Source: Diacronema lutheri (taxonomy: Eukaryota > Haptophyta > Pavlovophyceae > Pavlovales > Pavlovaceae). From it: a stretch of DNA of 64,000 bases. A model generated the notes under the pieces. That model saw only the letters and a program-made list of their open reading frames with translations, ran no database searches and was not told the origin of the DNA. Where the stretch lies: assembly GCA_019448385.1 (NCBI GenBank), contig JAGTXO010000010.1, positions 930,001-994,000 of the forward strand. The letters run 5' to 3'. A program made the position numbers and the translations under genes. Positions 48,544 to 59,395 of this stretch are shown here, piece by piece. The stretch's first letter is position 1, and each line of letters begins with the position of its first letter.

Positions 48544-51500
48544 ATGAGCACGAGCCTACCCGAGCTGACGCTCGAGCGACCGCGGACGTCGCCCGGCGGG
48601 CTGCGCGCCCTCTCAGAGCTTGTCACGCCGCCCAAGCGCTACGACATCCGCGTCGACGCGACCGCCGGGTACGTGAAGCTCGACCTCGGCTTAGGACCGC
48701 CGCGCGGCGCGCATGCGTTGCTTAGGGCGGGCCGGCCGTCGACGGTCCCCGCCGGCCAGCCGCGCCAGCCCGGCGGCGTGTTGGCCGCGCCATCCTACAC
48801 CGACCACGCGTCGTGGCTCAGCTCCGCCTCGCACCTCTCTGGCGCGCCAGTCAGCCGCGGCTCCGAAGCGCTTGACGGCGGCTCGTCGTTCGCGTCGTCC
48901 TTTGGGCTCGCGTATGAACCGTCGGTCTCGGTGCTCACGGAGCGCGCGAATAGGGCTGCGCAAGAGGCTTTCTTTCTTCTCCAGTCAGCCGGCGCCGCGG
49001 ACCACGCGCCGCGCTCAATCCTCGCGCGCCGCGCGTGCGCGGCAGCTCCCCGGCACGCGGACGCGTCACACCGCGGAGCAGATTGCGCGGTTGGCCAATC
49101 GAGCATGGCTCAGTCGCCGGCGCGCTCGACGGCGCGCTCGGTGCGCGCGTCCCACGCGTTTGAGACGGAGCTCAGGTCGGTGGGCGCGCTGATCGATCGG
49201 TCTCGCGCCATCTTTGGCGCCGTCGGCGGCGAGGACTGGTGCGAAGCTGGCGACGAGCAGCAGCCCGGCACGCTCGTCGTGCCGCAGCATGCGAGTGGCG
49301 TCGCCGCTACCACGCAGCAGCAGCCGCCGCCGCAGCCGTCGCAGCCGCAGCAGCAGCCGTCAGGCAGCAGCAACGGCCGGCCACTATCCCGGGTGCGCAG
49401 CGCTGCGGCGGTGCTGCGAGTGGCGTCCGCTGTGCAGGGCAATGGCGTGAGCGCAGAAGAGGACGCGCGGCAGCTCGCGAGCTGGGTGCGCCGCCGCTCG
49501 CCGCCAAAGGCGCTCACGCCCGCGGCGCGCGAGGTGCGCCTGAAGCTCGAGCTCGCGCGCGAGTCGGCGACGGCGCGCGCGCGGCTGCAGGACCACGTGG
49601 CGATCGTACGAGCGAGCTGGGGACAAAGGCACCTCATCCCGCCGCTGAGCGTGCAGGACCTGCAGGGCGCGACGCAACCCTCGCACCTGACCGATGGTGG
49701 ACTCGTTGGAGCAGCTCTGCTCGCTGCCGCGCGCGACTTCACCGCCGAGAACAGCTCGTTGGAGCGGCTGTCGGCACGCACCGACGCCGCAGCAGCCGCG
49801 CGCGCCGCGCGCGCAGTGCGGCGGATCGACGAGCGCACCGGGGCGGCGATGGCGGAGCGTGAGCGGCTTCGCGCGGAGAAGATGGCGCGGATGCATGCGG
49901 CCCTCGTCCGCCATGCCAGGATGCGCGAGGTGCGCGCCGCGCGAGCCGCGCCCGCCGCCGCCATCGTGCGCCGATGCGCGACGTGCGGTGTGTCGACCGC
50001 CTCCCTCCGCGCGCGGGTCGCCCTGCCCCGCGCGCGTGCAGGAGCGGCAGCGCGAGGAGGCGTTTATGGCGGACCGCGCGCGCATGCTCGCCATCGTGTC
50101 CGTCCTCGTGCTCGGCGCGCGCACTGCCATGCTCGTGACACGGTTCTCGCATGCGCGGCACGACCGCGGGATTCGAGCGGCGCTTGGGCGGTTGCAGGGG
50201 CACTTCCGCGCGCGCAAGCTGCGCGTAGCCTTCGGCAGGCTGCTCAAGGCGATCGACACGTTCCGTCGCCTCGCGCTGCAGATCCCGATCAAGCTCAAGC
50301 TTTGGAAGCTGCGCAACAGCGCTCGCGCGCTGCGCACGTGGCTGCGGTGCGTGCGCCCAGTCTGCATCCGCCGCCCCTGCGATCGCGCCGCCCCTGCGCT
50401 GCGCACGTGGCTGCGGTGCGCTCACGCGCTCCGCGTGCCCCGGGCCGCCCCCTTCGCGCGCGCGCCGCGCCGCTGCACGCCCGCAGCGAGGTGGTCGACG
50501 TCCGCCCTGTGCGCCGCGCCCTGCACACGCTCCGCTGGACGGTGCTGCGGCTGCAGAGGTGGTGGCGGTCGCAGCTCGTCGCGCTTCAGGCGTGGGTGCA
50601 GGTGGCGGTGCTCGCGTGGGAGCGGTTCGAGCGGGCGAGCGGCATGGAGCACGTGTCGTGGCCCGTCAAGGCGTCGATCCTGCTCGAGGACTGGGCCGAG
50701 CGCCGGCGCGCGTTCGTCGAGCTGCTCGACCGCCATCGGCGCGCGCTCGCGCTGCGTGAGCATGCACGCGGTACAGCGGCCTTTTACATGCGCAGGCGGG
50801 CGGCGCTCGGCGGTACGCTTGGCGCGGCGTGGGCCGCCAAGCTTGCGGAGCGGCGCGCGCACGAGCACGTGCCAGGCGTCGACGAGGCCGCCTCCCCTGC
50901 GCGTCGCAGGCGAGGCAAGCGCGGCAGTGACGACAGCGCGGGCGGGGCCGACGGCGCAAAGCAGCTGCCTGCCGGCTCGCCCGCACGGCGCGGCTCGCAG
51001 GCCGAGCAGTCGCGCCGCATTGCCTCGCGCCGCTCGTCCAAGGCGCCGGCCGCGGCTGCTGCGCCAAGCGGTGGGTCAAGCAAGTCGTCGCTCGGAGCCG
51101 CGGCCCGCCGCCAGTCTCTCAGCGCAGCCCGCAGCTCGAGCGGCGCGGGCGGGAGCGCGACGCGCAAGGCGTCGTCCGTCTCGCCGGCGGCGCGCGCGCA
51201 CGCGCTGCCCACGGCCGTGGGCGAGGCGCCGGCGCTTCCGATCCTCGCGCGGCTGCACGGGGCACCCGAGCGCGCGTGGCGGGGCACGGCCAACGTGCCG
51301 TTCCGCGTGAGCCTCAAGCCTCGCAACGGCCTTGTCGCCGTCGCCGCGCGCGAAGTCACGAACGTCACCATGCGCATGTTTGGCGAGGGCGCGATGGAGA
51401 AGCACGCCGTCGCCGTACAGCGCGTCGTGCGCGGCCACCAGCTGCGCAGGACGATCCGCCTCGACGCGCTGCCCGAGCCGGGCGCATTACCGGAGCCGCC

Positions 51501-51798
51501 GCATTGGCGGTCGATCCCATCGCTCGAGCGGTTACCGCGGTTCGTCAGCCGCGCGCGCGCACGCATGCGCCATGCAAGGGCTGATGGCGAGGAGCGGAGC
51601 ACCAAACGCGGCATCCTCCTGCTCCACGCCGATCCGACGCCCAAGATTGGCGAGGATGACGGCGGGAGCGAGATTGTTGACCGCCTCCGCTCGCTGGATG
51701 AGTCGGCCGGGCATGGCGGCCGGCGGCGCGTGTCTGCGGCGAGCGGGGCCGCAGCCAGCCCGCCGAAGTCTCTTCGGATGGTGGTCTTCGGCGGTTGA
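48544..51798 (+). CDS. IQ-motif, Trp/Arg-rich helical protein, unknown
   Basis: Join(48544..49929,50042..50346,50487..51798), 1000 aa. No named family recognised. The N-terminal ~460 residues are Ser/Ala/Gln-rich and end in a charged helix (MAERERLRAEKMARMHAALV). Intron 1 (GTGCGC...TGCAG, phase 0) joins HARMRE to ERQREEAFMADRARM. Intron 2 (GTGCGTGC...CGCAG, phase 2) joins ALRTWLR to EVVDVRPVRRALHTL; both switch frame, and the unspliced frame is Arg/Ala noise there. The middle is a chain of amphipathic helices rich in Trp and Arg (LRLQRWWRSQLVALQAWVQ, SILLEDWAERRRAFVELL). A late VAVQRVVRGHQLRRTIR fits an IQ motif, suggesting calmodulin or centrin binding. A cytoskeletal or flagellar role is a guess. 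Confidence 0.72.
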   Translation: MSTSLPELTLERPRTSPGGLRALSELVTPPKRYDIRVDATAGYVKLDLGLGPPRGAHALLRAGRPSTVPAGQPRQPGGVLAAPSYTDHASWLSSASHLSGAPVSRGSEALDGGSSFASSFGLAYEPSVSVLTERANRAAQEAFFLLQSAGAADHAPRSILARRACAAAPRHADASHRGADCAVGQSSMAQSPARSTARSVRASHAFETELRSVGALIDRSRAIFGAVGGEDWCEAGDEQQPGTLVVPQHASGVAATTQQQPPPQPSQPQQQPSGSSNGRPLSRVRSAAAVLRVASAVQGNGVSAEEDARQLASWVRRRSPPKALTPAAREVRLKLELARESATARARLQDHVAIVRASWGQRHLIPPLSVQDLQGATQPSHLTDGGLVGAALLAAARDFTAENSSLERLSARTDAAAAARAARAVRRIDERTGAAMAERERLRAEKMARMHAALVRHARMREVRAARAAPAAAIVRRCATCGVSTASLRARVALPRARAGAAARGGVYGGPRAHARHRVRPRARRAHCHARDTVLACAARPRDSSGAWAVAGALPRAQAARSLRQAAQGDRHVPSPRAADPDQAQALEAAQQRSRAAHVAAVRAPSLHPPPLRSRRPCAAHVAAVRSRAPRAPGRPLRARAAPLHARSEVVDVRPVRRALHTLRWTVLRLQRWWRSQLVALQAWVQVAVLAWERFERASGMEHVSWPVKASILLEDWAERRRAFVELLDRHRRALALREHARGTAAFYMRRRAALGGTLGAAWAAKLAERRAHEHVPGVDEAASPARRRRGKRGSDDSAGGADGAKQLPAGSPARRGSQAEQSRRIASRRSSKAPAAAAAPSGGSSKSSLGAAARRQSLSAARSSSGAGGSATRKASSVSPAARAHALPTAVGEAPALPILARLHGAPERAWRGTANVPFRVSLKPRNGLVAVAAREVTNVTMRMFGEGAMEKHAVAVQRVVRGHQLRRTIRLDALPEPGALPEPPHWRSIPSLERLPRFVSRARARMRHARADGEERSTKRGILLLHADPTPKIGEDDGGSEIVDRLRSLDESAGHGGRRRVSAASGAAASPPKSLRMVVFGG

Positions 51799-51860
51799 GG
51801 GAACTGTCGAATGGTGGGGCGCATCATAGCATGCGTCGCCCGGCGCCCTCACAGTCACAC

Positions 51861-52760
51861 TCACATGCGCGCGGACATGCTCAGCTGCGGGCGCACGATG
51901 CAGCCACCATCGACGACGATTTGCGCGCCCGTCACCCACGCGGCCGCGGGTGACGCGAGGTACACGACGGCGCCCGCCATGTCGTGCGGCCGGCCGATTC
52001 GGCCGAGCTCGGTCGAGTCTGCAAGCGCGGCCTCGCCGACGGCGCTGATCGTGTGTCGCATCATCTTGGAGGGGAACGGGCCTGGCAGCACCGTGTTGAC
52101 CGTGATCGGTCGCTCCGCGTCGGCGAGCGCGTGCGCAAGCAGCCGCGAGAGCTGCAGCACCGCCGCTTTGCTCACCGAGTAGGCAAATGTCTCGTGCGGC
52201 GGGGTTGACACGCCCTCGATCGAGCCGATGTTGACGACGCGCGCGGGGTCGACGCGGGTGGCGGCCGCCCTGAGTAGTGGCGCGGCCGAGCGGCTGAGCG
52301 CAAATACCGCCTCGACGTTCAGCTCCATCACCTTGCGCCACGCCTTGACAGGGTAGGACGCGAGCGGCTCGCGCCAGTTTGTCCCGCTGTTGTTGACGAG
52401 GACGTGAAGCTTGCCGTGGCTCGTGGCGATCTCGGCAAGGAGCGCGGCGCGGCTCACCTCGTCCGTAATATCCGCCACAACCGCGGCGCACGTCCCCGGC
52501 CCTGCTCGCGTGAGCGCCGCCGCGAGACTGGACGCGTCCTTGCGCCCACACACGATGACCGTCGCGCCGCCGGCGCACAGGCCGGCGGCGATCATCGCGC
52601 CGATGCCGCTACCGCCGCCCGTCACCAGGCACACCTTGCCTCGCACGCCGAACAGCGCGGCCGGCGCTAACTCTGCGGCCGGCGGCAACTCGAAGCCGTT
52701 CGCGCTCACGAACTCAGACGGGTCGACGCCGTTCGAGCTCGCGAGCTCCATCGTGCGCAT
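51861..52760 (-). CDS. Short-chain dehydrogenase/reductase with possible peroxisomal C-terminus
   Basis: NAD(P)-dependent oxidoreductase of the classical SDR family, 299 aa (or 296 from the second ATG at 52751). VRGKVCLVTGGGSGIGAMIA is the cofactor loop (TGxxxGxG), VLVNNSGTNWREPL the NNxG element, VNIGSIEGVS the Ser, and YSVSKAAV the catalytic YxxxK. VNTVLPGPFPSKMM, VYLASPAAAWVTGAQIVVDG close the fold. The last three residues ARM fit the PTS1 pattern [SAC][KRH][LM], so peroxisome targeting is possible but weak. It faces the ALDH22-type gene with 79 bp between starts, an alcohol/ketone and aldehyde pair. Substrate is unknown. Confidence 0.92.
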   Translation of the reverse strand: MRTMELASSNGVDPSEFVSANGFELPPAAELAPAALFGVRGKVCLVTGGGSGIGAMIAAGLCAGGATVIVCGRKDASSLAAALTRAGPGTCAAVVADITDEVSRAALLAEIATSHGKLHVLVNNSGTNWREPLASYPVKAWRKVMELNVEAVFALSRSAAPLLRAAATRVDPARVVNIGSIEGVSTPPHETFAYSVSKAAVLQLSRLLAHALADAERPITVNTVLPGPFPSKMMRHTISAVGEAALADSTELGRIGRPHDMAGAVVYLASPAAAWVTGAQIVVDGGCIVRPQLSMSARM

Positions 52761-52839
52761 CTTTCAATATGCTCCACTTTTTGCCGCCGTGCACCAGCAG
52801 GCCGCGTTCGTACTCGGGACGACCAGCCGCCAACCCGCC

Positions 52840-55053
52840 ATGATCGACCCGGTGCTCTTCTGCACGGCGTCGCTGTGGACGATAGCCGGACTCGCCGTGG
52901 CGGTGCCACTCGTTTACTACGCGCTCTGCGCCCTGCTCGCAGCGCCGATCCCCTCCATCCGCGTTGAGGTGTGCGCACGCGACACGCAGGTTTCCGCGGC
53001 GCACCCGTGCGCGCGACACACACGAGCGCCGACGCGCGGGGAGCGGAGCGATTGCGCGCGCGGCACGCGGCGCGCGCATCTTGCACGCACGCCGCGCGCA
53101 GATCAAGGACGACGAGCTCAACGACGTGCTCGAGCCGTCGCGGCCGACGGTCGACCCGACCGTGCCGCGGCCGGGCATCGTGCAGTGCTGGGATCCGTCG
53201 AGCATGAAGAATCTGGGCGACCTGCCCGCGATGGGCCGCGACGAAGTGGTCGCGCGCATCGAGCGCGCGCGCCGCGCGCAGGCCACGTGGGCCAAGTCTT
53301 CCTTCGACCAGCGCCGGCTTCTCCTCAAGACGATGCTCAAGTACATAATCGACAACCAGGAGACGATCGCGCGCGTGTCCGCGCGCGACTCGGGCAAGGC
53401 CAAGGTGGACGCGGCGATGGGCGAGATTATGGTGACGTGCGAGAAGCTGCGCTGGACGATCAACCGCGCCGAGCCTTACCTCCGCCCCGAGCGCCGCGAG
53501 TCGGGCACGCTGATGCCGCACAAGCGCGTGTGGGTCGAGTGGGTGCCTGTAGGCGTCGTCGGCGCGATCGTCCCGTGGAACTACCCGTTCCACAACGTGT
53601 TCAACCCGCTGATCGCGACGCTCTTCGCGGGCAACGGCTTCGTCGTCAAGGTGAGCGAGTACTCATCGTGGTCCACCCGCTACTACGGGCGCATCATCGA
53701 GGAGTGCCTCAAGGCCGTCGGCGCGCCGGTCGACCTCGTCCAGATCGTCACGGGCTTCGGCGAGACCGGCCACGCGCTCGTCACGGGCGGGATCAACAAG
53801 CTGATCTTTGTGGGCTCGCCCGAGATCGGCGGCAAGGTGATGGCCGCGGCCGCGACCACGTGGCACCCGACCCCCGTCGTGCTCGAGCTCGGCGGCAAGG
53901 ACCCGTTCATCGTGTGCGACGATTATGTCGTGACCGATGACCTCGTGCAGGTGGCCGTGCGCGGCGTCTTCATCCACATGGGGCAGAACTGCGCGGGACC
54001 CGAGCGCTTCTTCGTGTACGAGAGCGTGTACGACGAGTTTGTCAGCCGCTGCGCCAAGCTGATCAACCAGCTCGAGCTGGGCGACCCGCTCGGCAGCCCA
54101 ACTGTCGATTGTGGTGCCGTTGTGATGGGCGGCCGCACAAAGGCGCGGCGTGCGCCCGCGCGCGTGCCGGACGAGCGTCGGCTACGCGCGCGCCTCAGCC
54201 GGCCCGCCCGCTCGCCGCGCGCGCGCTTCGCCCGCTGACGCGCGCCCGTCTCGCTGTGCATCGCCCTCGCCGCTCGCACGTTGCGCGCGCGCGCCGGCGC
54301 GCAGGCCGCGATGCAGCGACTTGTGGACGACGCGGTCTCAAAGGGCGCGCGCCTGCTCGCGGGCGGGTACATCCCGAGCGCGGAGACGGCGGTCGGGCGC
54401 GGCTCCTTCTACCCGCCCACGCTGCTCGTCGATGTGCCCGAGCACGCGCTCATCCGTAAGGAGGAGATCTTCGGGCCGATCATGTGCGTCATCAAGGTGC
54501 CGCGCGACTCGGACGCCGAGGCCGTACGGATGGTCAACGACAACGACTTTGCGCTCGGCTCGTGCGTCTGGTCCGGCTCGCAGGCGCGCGCGCGCGCGAT
54601 CGCGCGCCAGCTCGATGCGGGCATGTCGGCGATCAATGATCTGGGCGGCACGACGTACATGTCCCAGTCGCTCCCCTTTGGCGGGTGCAAGCGGTCGGGC
54701 TTTGACCGCTTCGCCGGGCCCGAGGGGCTGCGCGGGTTGTGCTACCCGCACGTGTACTCGGAGGACTGGGTGCCGTTCATGAAGACGGCGCTCCCGCCGC
54801 TGCTGCAGTACCCGGCCACGGGCAAGGGCTTCGACTTTGCAAAGCAGCTGATCACAATGACCTATGGTGCGCGCGCGCGCGCGCAGCGAGGGCGCATCCC
54901 TTCCGCAGCGCCGTGAACTCCCGTCTCGCGCCGCCACCTCGTGCGCGCGCGCGCGTGCCAGGCGTCACGTGGCAGCAAACTATGCGTGGCCTCTTTGGGC
55001 TCCTCGCGCTCGTCATCTTTCCGCCGCCAAAGCCGGCGAGCAAGCGCGAGTGA
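52840..55053 (+). CDS. Membrane-anchored aldehyde dehydrogenase, ALDH22 type
   Basis: NAD(P)-dependent aldehyde dehydrogenase, join(52840..52968,53102..54142,54305..54866,54962..55053), 607 aa. The N-terminal helix (WTIAGLAVAVPLVYYALCAL) and C-terminal hydrophobic stretch (LFGLLALVIF) match plant ALDH22A1, as do WDPSSMKNLGDLPAM, GAIVPWNYPFHNVFNP, LELGGKDPFIV (general base), GQNCAGPERFFV (catalytic Cys), EEIFGPIM and QSLPFGGCKRSGF. Intron 1 is GTGTGC...CGCAG. Intron 2 is best read GC-AG (AAG|GCGCGG...GCGCAG|GCC), joining VVMGGRTK to AAMQRLVDDAV. Intron 3 (G|GTGCGC...GCCAG|GC, phase 1) leads to VTWQQTMRGLFG. All junction phases agree. It is divergent from the SDR. Confidence 0.93.
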
Positions 55054-55441
55054 GCGTCGGCGCGACGCGGCTCGCGCGCTGACAGCGAGCAAGGCCGCCG
55101 CTCGTGCGCGCGCTGGCTCTCGGCGGCAGCAGGCGCACGTGCGGGCTCACGCACGGCCGGCCGCGTCGGCGCGCCCTCGGCGCCCTACGCGCGCGCGCCC
55201 TCACAAAAAGTCAACCATTTCGCCGGCTCTCGCGCGGCTCTGCCGGGCCGGCCGGAGATTCGACCGGAACAGCCATGCTTCTCTGATTGTGATGAGAGTG
55301 AAGCAACGATCGTCATCACTCTCCTCACGCGCCCGGGCTGTAAGCCGCGTGTCGAGCTCACTGCCTGCACGATCGGATCCTTGCGCGGCGCCCCGACTAG
55401 CCCGACACGCGCACCCGTCCTCCGTCGCAGGTGCTGGGCGA
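55054..55441. other. Intergenic, 388 bp
   Basis: Between convergent ALDH22-type and helical-protein stops. I see no gene, repeat or RNA fold. Confidence 0.6.
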
Positions 55442-56587
55442 CTAGGGGGCACGCGGCCCAGAGACGCCAACCGGCCGCCACTCAAGGCTGAACGGGTCGC
55501 AATCGGCGAGGCCGAGGCCAGGCGGGAGCATGGGCAGGTCGCGCAGGTTCTCGAAGGCCGGCTGGTTCGGCAGGGCGGAAGACGCGGCGGCGGTGCTCAG
55601 CGCGCGCAGGTTGGCCTCGACAAGCTTGACGTGCGCGTGCGCCGTGCCGAGCTCGTGCGCGAGCAGCTCGCGCGCGTGCTCGAGCCCAAGCCGGGCATCA
55701 ACGGAGGCACCGGCCAGGCCGGCGTGCGAGAGCGCGTCGGCGATGAGCAGCCGCGCGTGGAGGAGGGGGAGCGGGCGCTCGTCGGGCGAGACGGTAGGCG
55801 CGGCGTGCTCAAAGTGCGCGAGCGCCTCCGCCGCCAGCTGCGCCGCCTCGTCGCCCAGCCCGTTCACGCGCAGGCAGCGCGAGCGCACGCATGCGGCGGT
55901 CGCACTCACGCGCAGTTCGCTCGCGCCGTCCGCGCGCTGAACGGCGGCGGCAGCGGCAGCAGCGGCAGCGGCGGCGGCGGGGCTGGATTTGAGATTGCTC
56001 ATCGTGATGGCGCTCGCCGCCGCGTGGTGCGCGTTTGGCAGCGGCGGCGGCAGCCGGAGCGCCGTCGCGTCGATGGAGTGCGAGAGCGCGGCGAGGGGCT
56101 CGCCGCGCTCGAGCGCGAGCTCGGCGCGCGCGGTCTCGGCCATGGCGAGCACTCGCGCGTTCGGGCGGTACGCGCGATTCGCCATATACCGCGCGCGCTT
56201 GAGGTGGCGCTCCGCGCGCTCCGGCTCGTTGCGCGCGAGGTCGTTGACGGCGAGGTCGATGAGGACCCCACTCAGGTCGAGAAACGAGTCGTGCCCCTGG
56301 CCGACACGCCCCTGCGCCTCGCACGCATGGAGCGCGGAGGCGAGCTCGGACGCGGCGCGCTCGTGCTCGCCCAGCGAGTGCGCGAGCACGCCCGACAGGT
56401 TGGCGCTCAGCCGCTGCGCCATCATCCGCTCGGGGCCGAGCTCGTCGGCAGACGCCGCGTGCGGCGCTGGCTCGTGTGCCGAGCCGGGCGAACGCAGTGT
56501 GCCAAGCAGCTGCATCGCCGCGCGGTGGCGGCCGTCGGTGAAAGCCAGGATGGCGCTCGCAAGCGAGGAGGGGGCGCGGCGGAGCAT
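55442..56587 (-). CDS. Ala/Glu-rich alpha-helical (TPR-like) protein, unknown
   Basis: A 381-aa all-helical protein from ATG 56587; the frame continues upstream only to a TTG. No family recognised. Helix pairs of about 34-40 residues recur: SAILAFTDGRHRAAMQLLGT, NLSGVLAHSLGEHERAASEL, DLAVNDLARNEPERAERHLK, ETARAELALERGEPLAALSH, ADALSHAGLAGASVDARLGL. The A-x-x-x-G-x-x-x-x-A spacing is that of tetratricopeptide repeats. A poly-Ala run (about 200-212) is a low-complexity linker. The C-terminus is LADCDPFSLEWRPVG. TPR solenoids bind partner proteins; similar layouts occur in APC5 and cohesin loader proteins, but I cannot choose. Confidence 0.65.
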   Translation of the reverse strand: MLRRAPSSLASAILAFTDGRHRAAMQLLGTLRSPGSAHEPAPHAASADELGPERMMAQRLSANLSGVLAHSLGEHERAASELASALHACEAQGRVGQGHDSFLDLSGVLIDLAVNDLARNEPERAERHLKRARYMANRAYRPNARVLAMAETARAELALERGEPLAALSHSIDATALRLPPPLPNAHHAAASAITMSNLKSSPAAAAAAAAAAAAVQRADGASELRVSATAACVRSRCLRVNGLGDEAAQLAAEALAHFEHAAPTVSPDERPLPLLHARLLIADALSHAGLAGASVDARLGLEHARELLAHELGTAHAHVKLVEANLRALSTAAASSALPNQPAFENLRDLPMLPPGLGLADCDPFSLEWRPVGVSGPRAP

Positions 56588-57069
56588 GATCGGCGACAAT
56601 GCGGGGACGGCGCTGGGTTGTTCGACCCGGCCAAGCCAAGAGGCGAAGCGGTTCAAGACGAAGCGTCGAGGTGGGAAAATGGAGGGTGGTGGCGGCCCCA
56701 GTCATCAACCCCTCATCAGGCCAGGGTCCATGGGAGGCAAACTGCGCATGCCTTGGGCGAGGCCGAACACAGGCGCTGTCGGTGGCTGCGAGGAGCTCCT
56801 CGTCACGCCACTGCGCGAGCTGAGGTCCGCTGGCGCGTGAGCTCCGGCAAGATTCGACGAGGCGTCCCGGGACAGAAAGCTGCGCGCAAAGAGCCTGGCG
56901 GTCGTGCCTTGCCGTGCGCGCGAGCGCTCGCGCGCGCCCTATCACGTCGAGATTCTCCTGCGCGGCTGCGGCGCCACGCCTGCAGTCAATCACCGGCGAG
57001 TGGGACCTCGTCGTGCGCGAGTGGTCCACTCTCGACTGTTGAGTCCGGGTTCTCCTTCATCGCCCGGTC
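56588..57069. other. Divergent intergenic region, 482 bp
   Basis: Between two divergent starts, longer than other divergent gaps here. No TATA box, repeat or gene is evident. Confidence 0.55.
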
Positions 57070-57918
57070 ATGATCATGGCGCCGCCCGAGCGCCCAAAGC
57101 GCCGCGTGAAAGCGCCGGCCAACTACGCCGAGGGCGACGCGAGCGACGAGGAGGACAGCGAGCTCGGCCGCCGTGCCGCGGCACGCGCGGCGCGCGAGCG
57201 CGAGCGCGAGCGCGAACGCGACCTCGCGCCCGGGCCCATTGATGTCGAGCTGACGAAGTACGAACGCGACCGACTCGAAAACATCCGCCGCAACGAGGAG
57301 CAGCTGGCAGCGCTCGGCCTAGATCGCGCCAAGCGCGCGTCCTCGGGCAGAAGTGGCGGTGGCATCGAGCATACGCGGGAGCGCGGCGGCAACGCCGGCG
57401 GCGACGGCGGCAGCAGCAGCAGTAGCAGCAGCGAAAGCGATGGACGGCAGGCAAAAGCCGCGCGCGCTCTTCACGATTGGCCGTCGCGCGCACCAGCGAC
57501 GCCAGCGCAGGGCAAGAAGCCGGCGCGCGCGCCGCGCTCGGCGGGTGCGCGCACCGCCGCGAGCGCGGGCGCGCGCCCGGCGAGCAGCAAAGGCGCAGCA
57601 AAGGCCAAGGCCAAGGCCAAGGTGAAAGACGAGGCCGCGGACGTGTGCGCCGCGGGCACGTCCGACGCGCCGATCGACCTCGAAGTGCACGGCGCGCAGG
57701 CGCGGCACGCGTTCGAGCTACTCGCGCCGGCGGGCGAAGGACTTGTGACCGTCGCAACCGTGCTGCGCGCGGCGCGCAGCGTGCAGATGGAGCAGATCGA
57801 CGCTCGTCGCGCGCAGCAGATGGTCGACGTGCTTGACCGCGCGAGCAAGGGCGGACTCGATGTGGACGATCTGATGGCCCTGGTGGCGCGGCCGGAGATG
57901 CGCTCTGTGCTCGTATAG
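57070..57918 (+). CDS. Basic/acidic nuclear-type protein with C-terminal EF-hand-like helices, unknown
   Basis: A 282-aa protein. The first 60 residues mix Arg/Lys with an acidic run (PERPKRRVKAPANYAEGD, ASDEEDSEL, RARERER repeats). LTKYERDRLENIRRNEEQLA then ALGLDRAK resembles the YExxRxxNIxxNxxxLxxLGL motif at the start of DDB2/WDR76-type and some chromatin proteins. A Ser/Gly/Ala-rich disordered centre with KAKAKAKVK follows. The end (AFELLAPAGEGLVTVATVL, MVDVLDRASKGGLDVDDLMA) has two helix-loop-helix units like EF-hands without the full Asp ligands. Nuclear location is likely. A G-rich run follows the stop (57931-57950). Confidence 0.68.
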   Translation: MIMAPPERPKRRVKAPANYAEGDASDEEDSELGRRAAARAARERERERERDLAPGPIDVELTKYERDRLENIRRNEEQLAALGLDRAKRASSGRSGGGIEHTRERGGNAGGDGGSSSSSSSESDGRQAKAARALHDWPSRAPATPAQGKKPARAPRSAGARTAASAGARPASSKGAAKAKAKAKVKDEAADVCAAGTSDAPIDLEVHGAQARHAFELLAPAGEGLVTVATVLRAARSVQMEQIDARRAQQMVDVLDRASKGGLDVDDLMALVARPEMRSVLV

Positions 57919-58115
57919 CCACATGGCCGTAGGGGGGAGGGTGGGGGGGTGACTCCATCCCGAGCACGCGCCGACCGCGACCGGCCGAGTGCGTCACGCG
58001 GCGCGGCGGCGCGCGGGTGCGGCGGTGCGCGTTCGCAGGGAAAATCGGAAAATCCGCAACTTTTCCATCCACCCCCCTCCCTCGGTCGGTTCGGCGCGAG
58101 CTCCTGGACCGCGCC

Positions 58116-59337
58116 ATGTTTCATGAGGCTCTTGAGGCCGCGTTCGTGCGGCCGGAGGCGCTCGCGACGAGCACCGCCGTCGCTTCGCCGCTTCCCCACG
58201 GCGCGCGCCTGGCCACGCTGGACGATACGCCGGTCGCGCTTCCGCTGTGCAGCCAGCCGCGCATTTCGGCCGATCACCAGGCGACGCTTTCGTGGCTTCT
58301 CGTTCGGCGTGGCGAGTGGGGAGCGCTGAGCGCACGCGAGCTGCGGCGGCTGGCGGTGCATGTTGAGATCCACGACATACCCGTCACGCGCACGCAGCTC
58401 ATCCTCATCCGCCGCTCCCTCCTGCACGCGCGGTTTGGCCCGACGGAGCTGAGCCTCGCACACGAGGCGTCGGCCGAGCTGCGCCAGCGATACGAGGGGG
58501 GCGAGCGGCTGCTCAACCTCGCGCGCGAGTACGACTTCCCGCCCGTCATTGTCATGCGCGCCATCCTTGCCGCGCGCGGCCTCTCGCGCGAGCAGGCCAA
58601 GCGCGCGCTCGCCGCACCCGCGGACGAGCTGAATGCGCGCGACGCCGCACACGCGCGCGAGGCGCGATCGAACGACCTGCTCTTTGGCACCGCTGCGGAG
58701 CACGAGGCGGCGCTCGCGCCGGACGTCGACGGCGATGCGCGTGTGCGCGCGGCGCTCTGCCGGCTCCTCGACGCGTGCGGCGTGCGATATACTGTGGGCG
58801 GCATGCGCGCGCCCGCAGGCGGCGCGGGCGGCGCGGGCGGCGCTGGGTACGGCGCGACGCGCTTCGCTGACTTGGCGGCGCCGCAGCTGGGCGTGCAGGT
58901 GGACGACGTGCCAATCGAGCACCTCGAGCCTCAGATCCTGCTCCACTCCGCAGCGCAGCTCAACGGCGTGCGCGTGCATTGGTGCATGGTCAGACCCATG
59001 CACGCCTCGAGCAACGACGCGCCTTTTGTGCGACACCAGGTGTGTACTACGGCGCGCGGTGCGGCGCGTGCGCATGCGCTGGCACAGCACGCTGAGAGCG
59101 GTCCCCGAGTCGCACCCGTGCTCGCTCGCGCCGCTGTCCGCTCGTCCGTGCGCGCAAGCAGGTCGCCAAGCACGTGGCGCGCTTCGGTGCGGGGCTCGTC
59201 GTCTTCTCGGGCGGCGTGAGTGACGGGTTTGACATCCCGGTGCGCGCGCCTCGCCTCGCCGGAGCGCCCGGCCGCAACGCAGGACCGGCGCTCACCTGGC
59301 ACCGCGCCGCGCACACATCCCCCTTCCCCTCCCCCCG

Positions 59338-59395
<58 letters not shown>

